Source of the DNA: Microgenomates group bacterium GW2011_GWC1_46_15
GTDB lineage: Bacteria; Patescibacteria; Microgenomatia; UBA1400; UBA12028
Direction of reading: 5' to 3'
DNA length: 64,000 nucleotides
Assembly: GCA_001002285.1 (NCBI GenBank)
Contig: LCLX01000003.1
Span: 62,001-126,000 of the forward strand
Positions 7,905 through 16,374 of the stretch are shown here, one piece after another; positions within the stretch are counted from its first letter, which is position 1; each line of letters begins with the position of its first letter. Both the position numbers and the translations under genes were made by a program. The notes beneath the pieces were generated by a model. It made no database searches, was not told where the DNA came from, and saw only the letters and a list, made by a program, of their open reading frames with translations.

Positions 7905-8970
7905 CAGACCCTGTTACTATCTTTTAAAAAAGATGGCTGTTGTTATCTGTTAACAACATGCTCATGGTCGCCCATGAGATCGGACTATATCATTATCCTA
8001 AGAAAACTGAGGAAGATTAAGAATGCTCCCCACATTACCATATGAAGATAATGCGAGATCTAACACAATATTCTTTTCCCAGCCTTGCCAATACTTGGAA
8101 TGCTGAGTAATCTTCACACCTTTGAGAAAGCCAACTTTTTCTTGGAATTTCTGTAAATCTTCTCTTCTTTCAATACGAATTTTGTTATCTTTCAAAAGCA
8201 ATCTAGCCTTAATCTCTAGAGAGGATAAAAGATCGCAATAATCGTGTTGAAGTTTTGGATGGTGACAGGATAAAAATACATTCCGAATCAAAGACTTATA
8301 ACCAGTCTTTGATTTTCCAATATATAAATTTACTCCCCCATCACAACTAAATGCTGCTCTCAAAAAATCTGAAACTTCTTTCTGATTTGAAGAGGTATTA
8401 AAAGGTAAATGAGCATATGGATATAACTTCTCTCCATTTTCATCCTTATAAGCAAGTGTTCTAAATGTGCCATACTGAGCAATCAATTGATTACCATAAT
8501 GACCACTATTAACAACGGCTTTATAATAAGGTTTTCCATTTACCATTTTTTGAGCAATGCGTATTTTTTGGCTATCTAATCCAAAAATGTTCATCATACA
8601 CGCTCTAAATACTATGATTATTTCTAAGGAGGTATTCCCGAGATAAAATCTCCAGGTGTATTTGCTCATTTTGGACAGACATCCGTCTGTATACAGTATT
8701 CCCAATAAAGTAGCTTTCCCGTTAGGATATTCAGCGTATAGTCTCTGAGGACTCTCCCATGTTTCCCATGGGGTTGCCTGCTGGTTGTCTGCACTTGAAG
8801 CATTTTCAGTTGAAGATTGTGTATGTATATTCATAGGCATTACTTTTATAATACCCGAATGTAACACGAATTCAATCATCAACTAGCCCAAGATACTCAG
8901 ATCTTCCAGCATATAGCTGAATGTTTTTTTCTATGAATTACTTCATAGATGGACTAGAGTTTTTACCCTT
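7905..8970 (-). mobile_element. group I intron in 16S rRNA after position 788, with homing endonuclease
   Basis: This 1066-base insertion lies between GGGAT and TAGA in the conserved 785-805 segment. The 5' exon ends in T and the intron ends in G. Near the 3' end the RNA carries GATATAGTCC, the conserved 3' P7 strand. The insertion encodes a LAGLIDADG protein on the same strand. Site 788 is known to host group I introns in other small-subunit rRNAs. Confidence 0.88.
7998..8882 (-). CDS. LAGLIDADG homing endonuclease in the 16S intron
   Basis: The 294-residue frame contains two LAGLIDADG-like helices: LLGILYTDGCLS near residue 60 and FLRAAFSCDGGV near residue 173. Two motifs in one chain mean a monomeric enzyme, which would cut intronless 16S genes near position 788 and allow intron homing. 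The start is uncertain; Met2, or Met16-Met17-type internal starts, are possible and none has a Shine-Dalgarno site, which is expected for an ORF expressed from an rRNA precursor. The acidic residues of both motifs are present, so the enzyme may be active. Confidence 0.88.
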   Translation of the reverse strand: MMIEFVLHSGIIKVMPMNIHTQSSTENASSADNQQATPWETWESPQRLYAEYPNGKATLLGILYTDGCLSKMSKYTWRFYLGNTSLEIIIVFRACMMNIFGLDSQKIRIAQKMVNGKPYYKAVVNSGHYGNQLIAQYGTFRTLAYKDENGEKLYPYAHLPFNTSSNQKEVSDFLRAAFSCDGGVNLYIGKSKTGYKSLIRNVFLSCHHPKLQHDYCDLLSSLEIKARLLLKDNKIRIERREDLQKFQEKVGFLKGVKITQHSKYWQGWEKNIVLDLALSSYGNVGSILNLPQFS

Positions 8971-9747
8971 ATCCCTTTCGCGACCCTAGCTGTCGTTCAT
9001 CAGCGTCAGTACTGTCCCAGGAACCTGTCTTCACCCTTGGCGTTCTTCTCGATATCTACGGATTTCACCCCTCCACCGAGAATTCCAGTTCCCTCTAACA
9101 GACTCTAGATATGCCGTATGACGAGCTGTTCTGGAGTTGAGCCCCAGGATTAAACCCGCCACGCACACATCCGCCTACGAGACTCTTTACGCCCAGTAAA
9201 TCCGGATAACGCTTGCACCCTACGTATTACCGAGGCTTCTGGCACGTAGTTAGCAGGTGCTTTCTAGCAGGGTACCTTCATTTTTTTATTCCCCTGCCAC
9301 AGTGGTTTACAACCCGAAGGCATTCATCCCACACGCGGTGTCGCTGCGTCAGACTTTCGTCCATTGCGCAAGATTCCCAGTTGCTGCCACCCGTAGGTGT
9401 AGGCACCGTGTCTCAGTTACCTTGTGGCCGATCGAGCTCTCACTCCGGCTACCCGTCATAGGCTTGGTGGGCTATTACCCCGCCAACAACCTGATGGGGC
9501 GCAGGTTCCTCTTTTCGCGTCTTACGACTTTCATCTCGCGATCACATGCGGTATTACCCCGCCTTTCGGCGAGCTATCCCCCACGAAAAGGTAGATCCCT
9601 ACGCGTTACTCACCCGTTTGCCGCTGATTCTGTCTTGCGACAAAACCCGCACGACTTGCATGCTTAAGGCACACCGCCAGCGTTCATCCTGAACCAGGAT
9701 CAAATTCTCAAAAAAGAACTTGATTCTTAAAAAATCAAATAGAAATT

Positions 9748-9818
9748 AACGGAAAAATTTCACTACTTTCACAAGTAGGATATTTCCGTTGAAACATCCT
9801 ACCACTGCGTAAGTAGTG
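9748..9818 (-). promoter_or_regulatory. structured 16S leader with interleaved stems
   Basis: Three complementary pairs lie just upstream of mature 16S: CACTACTT/AAGTAGTG (9761-9768 with 9811-9818), GTAGGAT/ATCCTAC (9775-9781 with 9796-9802) and AACGGAAA/TTTCCGTT (9748-9755 with 9783-9790). The last pair joins the loop of the second hairpin to sequence outside the first, so the leader can form a pseudoknot. It may be a processing or folding-assist element for the 16S precursor. Confidence 0.55.
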
Positions 9819-9896
9819 AGTTACTGTTTATTAATCGTGAACTTGTTAACGTGCGAAGATCTTTGTGAAGATCGGTCTATGAAGGGTATATTAAAG

Positions 9897-9943
9897 ACAA
9901 AAAAGCCCCAATCAAGGGGTTTTCTTCGAAACACCTCTTGATT
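9897..9943 (-). promoter_or_regulatory. attenuator-like terminator/antiterminator in the 16S leader
   Basis: On the minus strand the stem CCCC/GGGG (9906-9919, loop TTGATT), extended by A-T pairs, is followed by a T6 run: a good intrinsic terminator. Just upstream on the RNA, AATCAAGAGG (9934-9943) is complementary, with one mismatch, to CCCCTTGATT (9910-9919), which is half of the terminator. The two structures exclude each other. This sits between the promoter at 9970-9997 and 16S. It could also simply terminate the upstream GGDEF gene. Confidence 0.55.
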
Positions 9944-9969
9944 CAGGTTACGTCTCCATAGATGGACGT

Positions 9970-9997
9970 ATGATATCAAATCTGGAGAGAGTGTCAA
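9970..9997 (-). promoter_or_regulatory. probable rRNA promoter
   Basis: TTGACA (9992-9997) and TATCAT (9970-9975) on the minus strand are separated by 16 bases, a near-consensus sigma70-type promoter. It is the best match in the region upstream of 16S and lies just after the stop of the GGDEF gene. The predicted start near 9963 gives a leader of about 250 bases before 16S. Confidence 0.7.
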
Positions 9998-10004
9998 TGA
10001 GGGG

Positions 10005-10988
10005 TTAGGGTTTTGTGGACTGGAATATAATGTGCGCTGTAGAAAAATCAACCGGAGTATCTTTTTTGTATTCAATCCATGAAACTCCCCACGGACTTTC
10101 CCTGCGCGTTCCACGATATTTTTCCAGAACATCTTCAGGAACAAGAAGATTGCGTGGTTTATTTCTTGGATCCTCACGATTTGAATGCGTTGATTTTGCA
10201 ACATATTGAAGATTATCACCAATATCAATGATGCGTTCGATATTATCAATATCAACATCGCGCATTACTACAACACCACAGGAAAGTCGCACTGAAATAT
10301 TTTTGCAATGTTCAACTAGACCATTCGTTGTATGATCGAGAATGCGTTGAATTTCATGTATCACTTTATCTATATTATCCTCCGTTGTTGAAAGTACAAA
10401 CGGCATTTCATCACCGCCAACGTGGTATACCCCGACATGCATCTCTGATTGATCACCTGATTCACAGAGTCGTTTTGCAACAGTCCGCAAGAGCTCGTCT
10501 CCACTTTTATGCCCATGCTCATCGTTTGTCTTTTTAAGACGATCAACATCTAAGTACGCCAGAGCAAATGTCCTCCCCTTTGGGTGATCTTTAACTTCCT
10601 GAAGCTGCGCGAGAAAATCCGCTCTTCCCGGTAAACCTGTTATAGCGTTTTTAGCTTTGTCTTCTTTCTCAAGATCTAACAATGCAAGTCTAAGTGGATA
10701 AAGTGCGTTTTTTATTTGCTCATCACGATCAGCTTCCGTAAGTGCTTTGTGTGTGTTGCGATCAATTTCTTGCAAATGCTCCCACACACGAAACCAAAAA
10801 TGTTCGTCACTTACTCTTTCTTTAATAAGGTTTTCTAATTTTTCTGCGGCATCCCGCCATGCTTTTTCTTGGGATTGTTTCTTTGCTGTAATAAAATCGA
10901 GATACCATGCTTTGATTTTTGTCGTATCAACATGAGCTTTCTCTCCACGCTCATTCATTACCTCACTATGCCCCCGTCTAATCAACAT
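10005..10988 (-). CDS. GGDEF-domain protein (putative diguanylate cyclase)
   Basis: The C-terminal part is a GGDEF domain: YLDVDRLKKTNDEHGH carries the metal- and nucleotide-binding residues and VGGDEMP is the active-site loop, with Met in place of the final Phe. The Gly-Gly-Asp-Glu core is intact, so synthesis of c-di-GMP is plausible. About 140 N-terminal residues form a predicted helical region without a recognisable sensor domain or membrane segment. The start at 10988 is chosen because GGAGGAG precedes it by 4 bases; it overlaps the end of mnmA by 7 bases, which suggests cotranscription. Confidence 0.85.
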   Translation of the reverse strand: MLIRRGHSEVMNERGEKAHVDTTKIKAWYLDFITAKKQSQEKAWRDAAEKLENLIKERVSDEHFWFRVWEHLQEIDRNTHKALTEADRDEQIKNALYPLRLALLDLEKEDKAKNAITGLPGRADFLAQLQEVKDHPKGRTFALAYLDVDRLKKTNDEHGHKSGDELLRTVAKRLCESGDQSEMHVGVYHVGGDEMPFVLSTTEDNIDKVIHEIQRILDHTTNGLVEHCKNISVRLSCGVVVMRDVDIDNIERIIDIGDNLQYVAKSTHSNREDPRNKPRNLLVPEDVLEKYRGTRRESPWGVSWIEYKKDTPVDFSTAHIIFQSTKP

Positions 10989-12079
10989 ATCACTCCTCCA
11001 CCTAAACACACTTCCTTATCATACACGACCGCGCTCTGGCCTTCTGCGATGCCCTGAGTTTTTTTGGCAAGTGTAACAATCATGGTATCGTCAGATTTTT
11101 CGAGATGCGCAGAAATGAGCTCTCCTCCATGCCGGATACGAATCAAAATATTTTCGGTGTTCCCAACCGCAAACCGTTTTTCATCCTCTGGGTGAATCCA
11201 ATGCATATGCAAAATTTCGAATGTGTTTGACAGTGTTTCCTCGCCAAAACCCACAATTAACCGGTTGTGTTTCGCGTCTTTGGCAACAACATAAAACGGC
11301 TGGATCACATGTTTCCATTCATCGTGGTGCGCTCGGATTTTCCCTTTGAGCATGAATCCATGCCGCTGACCAATCGTATAAAACCACAACCCCTTATGTT
11401 CACCAATCACTTCACCACGCATATTCACGACTTCGCCGGGTTTTTCTCCAAGGCGCTCTTTGAGAAAATTGTGCACATTGATATCGCCGATAAAACAGAT
11501 GCCTTGGGAATCAGGTTTATTTGCCACTGGAAGATGGCGTTGTGCCGCTAAGTCCCGAACTTCCGTTTTTCGGAGATGGCCAATGGGGAATATGATGTGC
11601 GAGAGCTGATTTTCCTCAAGAAGATATAAAAAATACGATTGGTCTTTTTTTGCGTCTACACCGCGTAAAAGACGAGGTGAACGGGAAGATCGGGACTCTC
11701 CTTTAATCCGTGCGTAGTGCCCAGTCGCCACCGCATCAAATCCATGCTCCATCGCCCACCGGTAAAACATGCCAAACTTAATATCACGATTGCACATCAC
11801 ATCAGGATTTGGGGTACGACCAACTTTATACTCAGCAAAAAAATACTCAACAACCTTTTCTTTGTACTCCTTCTTGAAGTCCAGCACTTGAAATGGAATC
11901 CCTATTTTGAGCGCCACAGCAAGCGCGTCTTTGCGGTCTTCTTCCACACGGCATCCCGGTGCACGCCAACATTCCAAAAATACGCCGGTTACATCGTAAC
12001 CTTGTTCTTTGAGAAGCGTTGCGCAAAGCGAGGAGTCTACCCCGCCGGACATGCCGAGTGCGATTTTTTTCGTGTGCAT
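10982..12079 (-). CDS. mnmA: tRNA-specific 2-thiouridylase MnmA
   Basis: This 365-residue enzyme installs the 2-thio group on U34 of Lys, Glu and Gln tRNAs. The N-terminal PP-loop SGGVDSS binds ATP, GRTPNPDVMCNRDIKF contains the first catalytic Cys, and a second Cys lies in SQGICFIGD. The length is normal. Between GHYARI and the KDQSYFL motif is a Ser/Arg-rich segment (ESRSSRSPRLLRG) whose DNA contains one copy of the scattered GATCGGGACT repeat, on the opposite strand. The gene is overlapped by the GGDEF gene and preceded by the QEGLA peptidase gene 10 bases upstream. Confidence 0.95.
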   Translation of the reverse strand: MHTKKIALGMSGGVDSSLCATLLKEQGYDVTGVFLECWRAPGCRVEEDRKDALAVALKIGIPFQVLDFKKEYKEKVVEYFFAEYKVGRTPNPDVMCNRDIKFGMFYRWAMEHGFDAVATGHYARIKGESRSSRSPRLLRGVDAKKDQSYFLYLLEENQLSHIIFPIGHLRKTEVRDLAAQRHLPVANKPDSQGICFIGDINVHNFLKERLGEKPGEVVNMRGEVIGEHKGLWFYTIGQRHGFMLKGKIRAHHDEWKHVIQPFYVVAKDAKHNRLIVGFGEETLSNTFEILHMHWIHPEDEKRFAVGNTENILIRIRHGGELISAHLEKSDDTMIVTLAKKTQGIAEGQSAVVYDKEVCLGGGVIC

Positions 12080-12089
12080 ACGGCAGGAA

Positions 12090-13091
12090 TTATACCTTTT
12101 CGAGCATATTCACGGCAATGATATGCTTGATGCGGTCTTTATACGCAGTAAGATCACCGTGTAAGAATGCCGGCAAAAGCGGCTCGTAGGTAGGATTCAT
12201 ATTCCACGCCTTTTCGAGATCTTGTGTTGCGATTTTTCCAATATAGAGGCGGCGTGGATCATACTCATGTTGTTTCATCCATTTCGCCATGCTCATAGCA
12301 CCGCGGAAGTACACTTGATCTTTCGCGATTGCCCCGGGGATAGAGGTATCCGTGACTCCGCGTTTCACACGCAGACAAATAGACCAGCGCCGTTCTTTTG
12401 ATTCTACATATTTTTTAAGATCATTGAAAAGTGCAGAAAATGAAAGCTCCGCGGCACGACTCACAGCATAGTACTGCAAAGCAGTATTCCAAAGATATGG
12501 GTGGTCCATTTCAAGATTCGCGTGAAATACAGCCAAACCTTCTTCTGTTTCCGAGTATTCATGGAGATGGTACTCATTTCTCTTCCCAAACCACGGTTGT
12601 TTTGCTTCATTGAGACTACGGAAAAAATGGGTTCCAATTTCATGATAGAGCGTGCCCGTCATCTGCTTTTCTCTGTGCATAATGGGTAGTCGGATTGTAA
12701 GCGTACTCTGTTTCATTGATGTTGGTGAAAGAGCGTTGTTTGTAAACTGAAGTTTTACTTTTCCATCAACATGATTCTCTTTGAAGTACGCGTCACATAT
12801 GCGCACCACTTCTTCTCTCGTCAGTTCGCGCCCCTTCACCTCTTCTAAAAATTCCTGTTCATTGCCCCACTTTTTCATCACTGTATCTAAAATGTGCGTG
12901 GCTTGTGGAAGATACTCATTTGAGATTTTTCCATATTTCTGCGCCTCAGTTTCGTTCATGACACGCTCATACCGGAACTGCGGGTTATACTGTGGATCAA
13001 ACAAAAACTTCCGCTTTTCTTCCTCAATATTGAGTGGAATGAGGTCGTATAACACAATCGCCGGGTGTTTCTTTGCCATGCGTTTTTTCAT
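12090..13091 (-). CDS. QEGLA-type metallopeptidase (DUF1704 family)
   Basis: The 333-residue protein contains YHEIGTHFF, an HExxxH-type zinc motif near residue 145, and ETEEGLAVF near residue 184, the E-E-G-L-A variant of the QEGLA signature. This defines the DUF1704 family, the bacterial relatives of the eukaryotic carboxypeptidase MATCAP. In many bacteria such genes sit with ATP-grasp amidoligases and a 7TM protein, as here. A likely role is removing residues that the neighbouring ligase adds to a peptide or protein. The start overlaps the stop of the ATP-grasp gene by 4 bases (ATGA), indicating translational coupling. There is no signal peptide, so it should act in the cytoplasm. Confidence 0.85.
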   Translation of the reverse strand: MKKRMAKKHPAIVLYDLIPLNIEEEKRKFLFDPQYNPQFRYERVMNETEAQKYGKISNEYLPQATHILDTVMKKWGNEQEFLEEVKGRELTREEVVRICDAYFKENHVDGKVKLQFTNNALSPTSMKQSTLTIRLPIMHREKQMTGTLYHEIGTHFFRSLNEAKQPWFGKRNEYHLHEYSETEEGLAVFHANLEMDHPYLWNTALQYYAVSRAAELSFSALFNDLKKYVESKERRWSICLRVKRGVTDTSIPGAIAKDQVYFRGAMSMAKWMKQHEYDPRRLYIGKIATQDLEKAWNMNPTYEPLLPAFLHGDLTAYKDRIKHIIAVNMLEKV

Positions 13092-14371
13092 ACTGTTTTC
13101 CTTACGTCAACAAGATATCCACCGAGATCGCGCCGGCCAAGGTGTACAATATACTTTTGAGCATCTAATTTTTTTGATACAACCATGTTTGCGGTTTTGA
13201 GTTCACCTTTCATCTTGAACTTTACTTCAACAACCATTTCTTTTCCTCCACCCTCGACGTACTGTGTCCACAACACATCGTTCTGATCCGCCAAACCCAG
13301 GTCTTTGGCAACTTGCAAAGCAATCGCACTCCACTCGCGGCCGGTGTTCATGAGCGCAATACCGTGAACGCTGTGTTTGTGTTCGCCAAGCACTTCAATC
13401 TCCTCTTTTGGACTAATCATCGTGTAATCCAGTTCGCCCTCGCTGGGATAACTCTCGGCAAACAGCGCCTGCCCGATCTTCACGGCATGCGCGACATTGC
13501 GGGCCTCCATGCCTTCTATACGCTGGAGGCGGCGGCGCAGGCCAGCACGATTGGCCAGCTGGATCGATAAACCAGGGTACGCATTCACCTCAGCAATCAT
13601 TGGTCCTTTTTCTGGGTGCAAAAAGATGTCGGCACCCATGTATCGCAGGCCTGTGGCATTTGCAGCCCGCACGGCAAGTTTTAACACATCGGTCCAGAAC
13701 GGAATTTGAATATCTTTTGCAGATATATGCGAGTCGGGAAAGGTTGTAATGATTTTTTTCTTGCCGGAAACGCCAAACATCGTTTTTCCCGTTCCCATAT
13801 CAATGCCGAGCGCAATCGCGCCTTGGTCCAAGTTTGCCCGCCCACCGGACTCACGGGTCGGCAACCGGACCATCGCCATCACGGGGATATTGTTAAATAC
13901 AATCACGCGTACATCGGGTGTGCCAATCTGCACAAACGGCTCGAGATCGGCATGGAGCGGAATGCGTTCTTCAATGATGACGTTCGCTGTTGCTCCCCAA
14001 GTGCTGTACTGGCCGTCTAAAATATTTCCGGCGTGAAAGTAGAGATCTTCTTCTCCAAGAACGTGTCCCTCAATATCTTCCCACTCCTTTTTTCCTTTTA
14101 CGCGTTTTTTAATAACCATCACTCCCTTGCCAGCGCTCCCATTTGATGGTTTTATTGCGAATCCACCAGAAACGTCTTCCCACTGAAACTTCCGCAAATC
14201 CTCATGCGAAGTAATAACCGCATAGAGCTCTGCAACGGGGATCGTGTGTTTCTTAAAAAATTCCTTGCCGCGGAGTTTGGAAAAACCAAACCGCTTTGCT
14301 TCACTAGAGTTCAACGAAGCATAGAGCCGGTCCCGTGCGTTCATGCCGAGAATGTGGGAAAGTGTCACCAT
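13088..14371 (-). CDS. ATP-grasp amidoligase fused to a retropepsin-like RimK-associated domain
   Basis: Residues about 1-285 form an alpha-L-glutamate-ligase-like ATP-grasp domain: FAIKPSNGSAGKGVMVIK is the nucleotide-binding lysine strand and glycine loop, and MIAEVNAYPGLSIQLANRAG holds the metal-binding Glu and Asn. Residues about 315-427, beginning near KHSVHGIALMNTGREW, resemble the RimK-associated aspartyl-protease-like domain (DUF785 type), but the usual D-T/S-G active-site triplet is replaced by N-T-G. In most bacteria these two functions are separate genes; here they are one chain. The substrate is unknown. The downstream peptidase overlaps by 4 bases and the 7TM gene ends 36 bases upstream. 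Confidence 0.8.
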   Translation of the reverse strand: MVTLSHILGMNARDRLYASLNSSEAKRFGFSKLRGKEFFKKHTIPVAELYAVITSHEDLRKFQWEDVSGGFAIKPSNGSAGKGVMVIKKRVKGKKEWEDIEGHVLGEEDLYFHAGNILDGQYSTWGATANVIIEERIPLHADLEPFVQIGTPDVRVIVFNNIPVMAMVRLPTRESGGRANLDQGAIALGIDMGTGKTMFGVSGKKKIITTFPDSHISAKDIQIPFWTDVLKLAVRAANATGLRYMGADIFLHPEKGPMIAEVNAYPGLSIQLANRAGLRRRLQRIEGMEARNVAHAVKIGQALFAESYPSEGELDYTMISPKEEIEVLGEHKHSVHGIALMNTGREWSAIALQVAKDLGLADQNDVLWTQYVEGGGKEMVVEVKFKMKGELKTANMVVSKKLDAQKYIVHLGRRDLGGYLVDVRKTV

Positions 14372-14407
14372 AGATATTTCGCGCTACGCACACCGTGCGG
14401 CCTTGTG

Positions 14408-15370
14408 TTACTCCTCTGATTCAAGCAGAGATTTAAACCGGAAAATTTCCGAGATGCGCAAGCCCGTATATCGGCCGACTGCGATGTCTACGATCAATAC
14501 ACCCAAAATGATGAGTTCGGGGTAGCGGATAACAAACTGCTGAACCGCGAGCGTCCGCATCACAAGCGCGGAAACAATCGCAAGAAATAGCGTTTCTAAA
14601 GTTAAACTCAGCGCGCGCCGTAAGTTCATCGAAATTTGCGCCTCCAAAAAGTTTTCGGAAAGTAAAACTAACACAAGGAGTGGAAAAATACCGACTGAGG
14701 CAAGATCTGGAACCGAGATATATGGCGTTAATAATAAAATTGTAAAAATGACAAGCGACACAAACCATAAGAGAAGCGCCGCGCGTGGCAAGTACTGAAT
14801 TTTGAACTTATTCATAACCATGCGGGCCACCGTTGTTGCAATAAAAATCAATGCGAACACAATTAAGCCCGTTAAAATACCTGTTGAAACAAACGCAACC
14901 GCCAACACTGCCGGAGTGTATACGCCAAAGCCGCGGAGTCCGAAAATATGGCGGAATGCCGCGATTAATGAAGCGGTTAATGGGAATAACAAAAGCAAAA
15001 CAAGAATGTTTGCGGGTACTCCAACGTCCACCGCACGACGGATCGCAAACTGCACAATAGTCAATGGAGAAAGCGGCTGGCGCGGTTGCTGATCAAGATA
15101 TGCCGCAAGTTTGCTCTTTACTTGGCTCGACGGCTGAGTAATATCTTTTTCTTGTTTTTGTTGAATTTTTTGTTCAATTTCTGCCGAACTTGTTGCATTC
15201 GCAGACGATGTTGCAGTCAGCGTAAAGGAGGATGACGTCGCGGTCAGTGGTGTTGGGCGGGATGATGGATTGGACGTAACCGCGTGAACAGCCTGGGGAA
15301 ACACTATGATGCTACTGAGCACAATACATCCCACAATGCCGGAAATCACACCGTTCCACATTCTTTTCAT
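14408..15370 (-). CDS. UUP1-type seven-transmembrane protein (partner of the amidoligase system)
   Basis: The protein has an N-terminal signal or anchor segment (residues about 6-30), a Ser/Thr/Ala-rich and then Gln/Lys-rich linker of about 80 residues, and seven hydrophobic helices from about residue 105 to the end. FGLRGFGVYTPAVLAVAF is characteristic of the membrane domain usually fused to an inactive transglutaminase in ATP-grasp/DUF1704 operons. The transglutaminase domain is missing here, replaced by the low-complexity linker. The ATG at 15370 follows a TATACT -10-like box by only 6 bases, so the message may be leaderless; 15394 is an alternative start. Confidence 0.78.
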   Translation of the reverse strand: MKRMWNGVISGIVGCIVLSSIIVFPQAVHAVTSNPSSRPTPLTATSSSFTLTATSSANATSSAEIEQKIQQKQEKDITQPSSQVKSKLAAYLDQQPRQPLSPLTIVQFAIRRAVDVGVPANILVLLLLFPLTASLIAAFRHIFGLRGFGVYTPAVLAVAFVSTGILTGLIVFALIFIATTVARMVMNKFKIQYLPRAALLLWFVSLVIFTILLLTPYISVPDLASVGIFPLLVLVLLSENFLEAQISMNLRRALSLTLETLFLAIVSALVMRTLAVQQFVIRYPELIILGVLIVDIAVGRYTGLRISEIFRFKSLLESEE

Positions 15371-15423
15371 GAGGATAGTATACCTGCGCATCATCGCATT
15401 GTCTGCTGGTTATTTATGCAATA

Positions 15424-16326
15424 TTACAGCTCCGCTTGCACAATAGGCTCTATGTCGGTATAGCTGTATGCACCATTAAATCTTTTCGTATTCACAAAAA
15501 ATCCCGGTGTCCCATTGATATCGAACCCGGACTCTCCACCAAGTGTGGTATCTGTAGCTAACTGATCCTTATATTTCCCGCTATCAAGACAGTTCTTCAT
15601 GTCTGTCGGATTCATCGCAGATTTAAGAAAATCAGCAAGTTCTTTGGATTTTGACGTGTCATTTTTTACAATGGGACCCGTGGTTGGTTTTCCAGTTGGA
15701 TCGGTTCCGTTCAGAATTTCATACCCCGCTTTACCCATAAGAAGATCGTGTGCTGCCCAAAACTTTCCTTTTTCCTGTGCACAATAGAGAGCCATTGTTC
15801 CCATTTCACCATTGCCGTGTCCCGGGGAATATATCCACACAAACGCGGCCTTGCCTTGGTCAACAAGTTTCCGCATTTCTGGAACTGGAGGAACATAGCT
15901 CCCACCCTGGCTCTTTACTTGAAACTGGACGTCAGCAGACTGATTGAGCTCGAGATTTTCTCCCCCCGCGATGTGGCAGTACGGGCAACTTGGGTCGGAA
16001 AACTCAACAAATACAACTTTTTTATTTGCGTCACCAAACCGAATTGTGTTCCCACTGAACAATTTTTTTATTTGATCAGCTGTAATTTGTTTCGTTCCCC
16101 GCTTCGTCGCCTGCTGTGGAGTTCCAGCATCCGTTGTCCCCGTTGTTCCTGCTGTCGTTGCCGCACCTCCAACACCCTTTTTGAGATACCGTACTTCTGT
16201 TGAGAGTACACCAATTAAAAATGCCGCGATAATAATGAGGACTGTACTGAAGTTTTTGAAGATGACATCAAAAGAGCCGCGGAGCGCTCCTCCAACATTC
16301 GGTTTTTCTGTCTTTATGTCTTTCAT
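15424..16326 (-). CDS. membrane-anchored DsbA-like thiol-disulfide oxidoreductase
   Basis: A single N-terminal membrane segment (residues about 27-45) anchors a periplasmic or extracellular thioredoxin-fold domain. FVEFSDPSCPYCHIAGG carries the CPYC redox motif, and the cis-Pro region is INGTPGFFVN. The domain has the helical insertion typical of DsbA and the length (about 300 residues) fits anchored DsbA-family proteins. The start at 16326 has GGAGG 5 bases before the ATG. With the CcdA-like, TrxA and TrxB genes nearby it forms a disulfide relay; the Cys-rich surface proteins at 42-45 kb and 49.6-51.2 kb are plausible clients. Confidence 0.9.
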   Translation of the reverse strand: MKDIKTEKPNVGGALRGSFDVIFKNFSTVLIIIAAFLIGVLSTEVRYLKKGVGGAATTAGTTGTTDAGTPQQATKRGTKQITADQIKKLFSGNTIRFGDANKKVVFVEFSDPSCPYCHIAGGENLELNQSADVQFQVKSQGGSYVPPVPEMRKLVDQGKAAFVWIYSPGHGNGEMGTMALYCAQEKGKFWAAHDLLMGKAGYEILNGTDPTGKPTTGPIVKNDTSKSKELADFLKSAMNPTDMKNCLDSGKYKDQLATDTTLGGESGFDINGTPGFFVNTKRFNGAYSYTDIEPIVQAEL

Positions 16327-16374
16327 TTCTCCTCCGTATGTGCAGTTTACTGTAGCAGGGCGCACGCGGGTTGT

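Noticed and set aside
9213..9667. Open frames across the 5' half of 16S
   Set aside because: They lie on the antisense strand of conserved 16S sequence.
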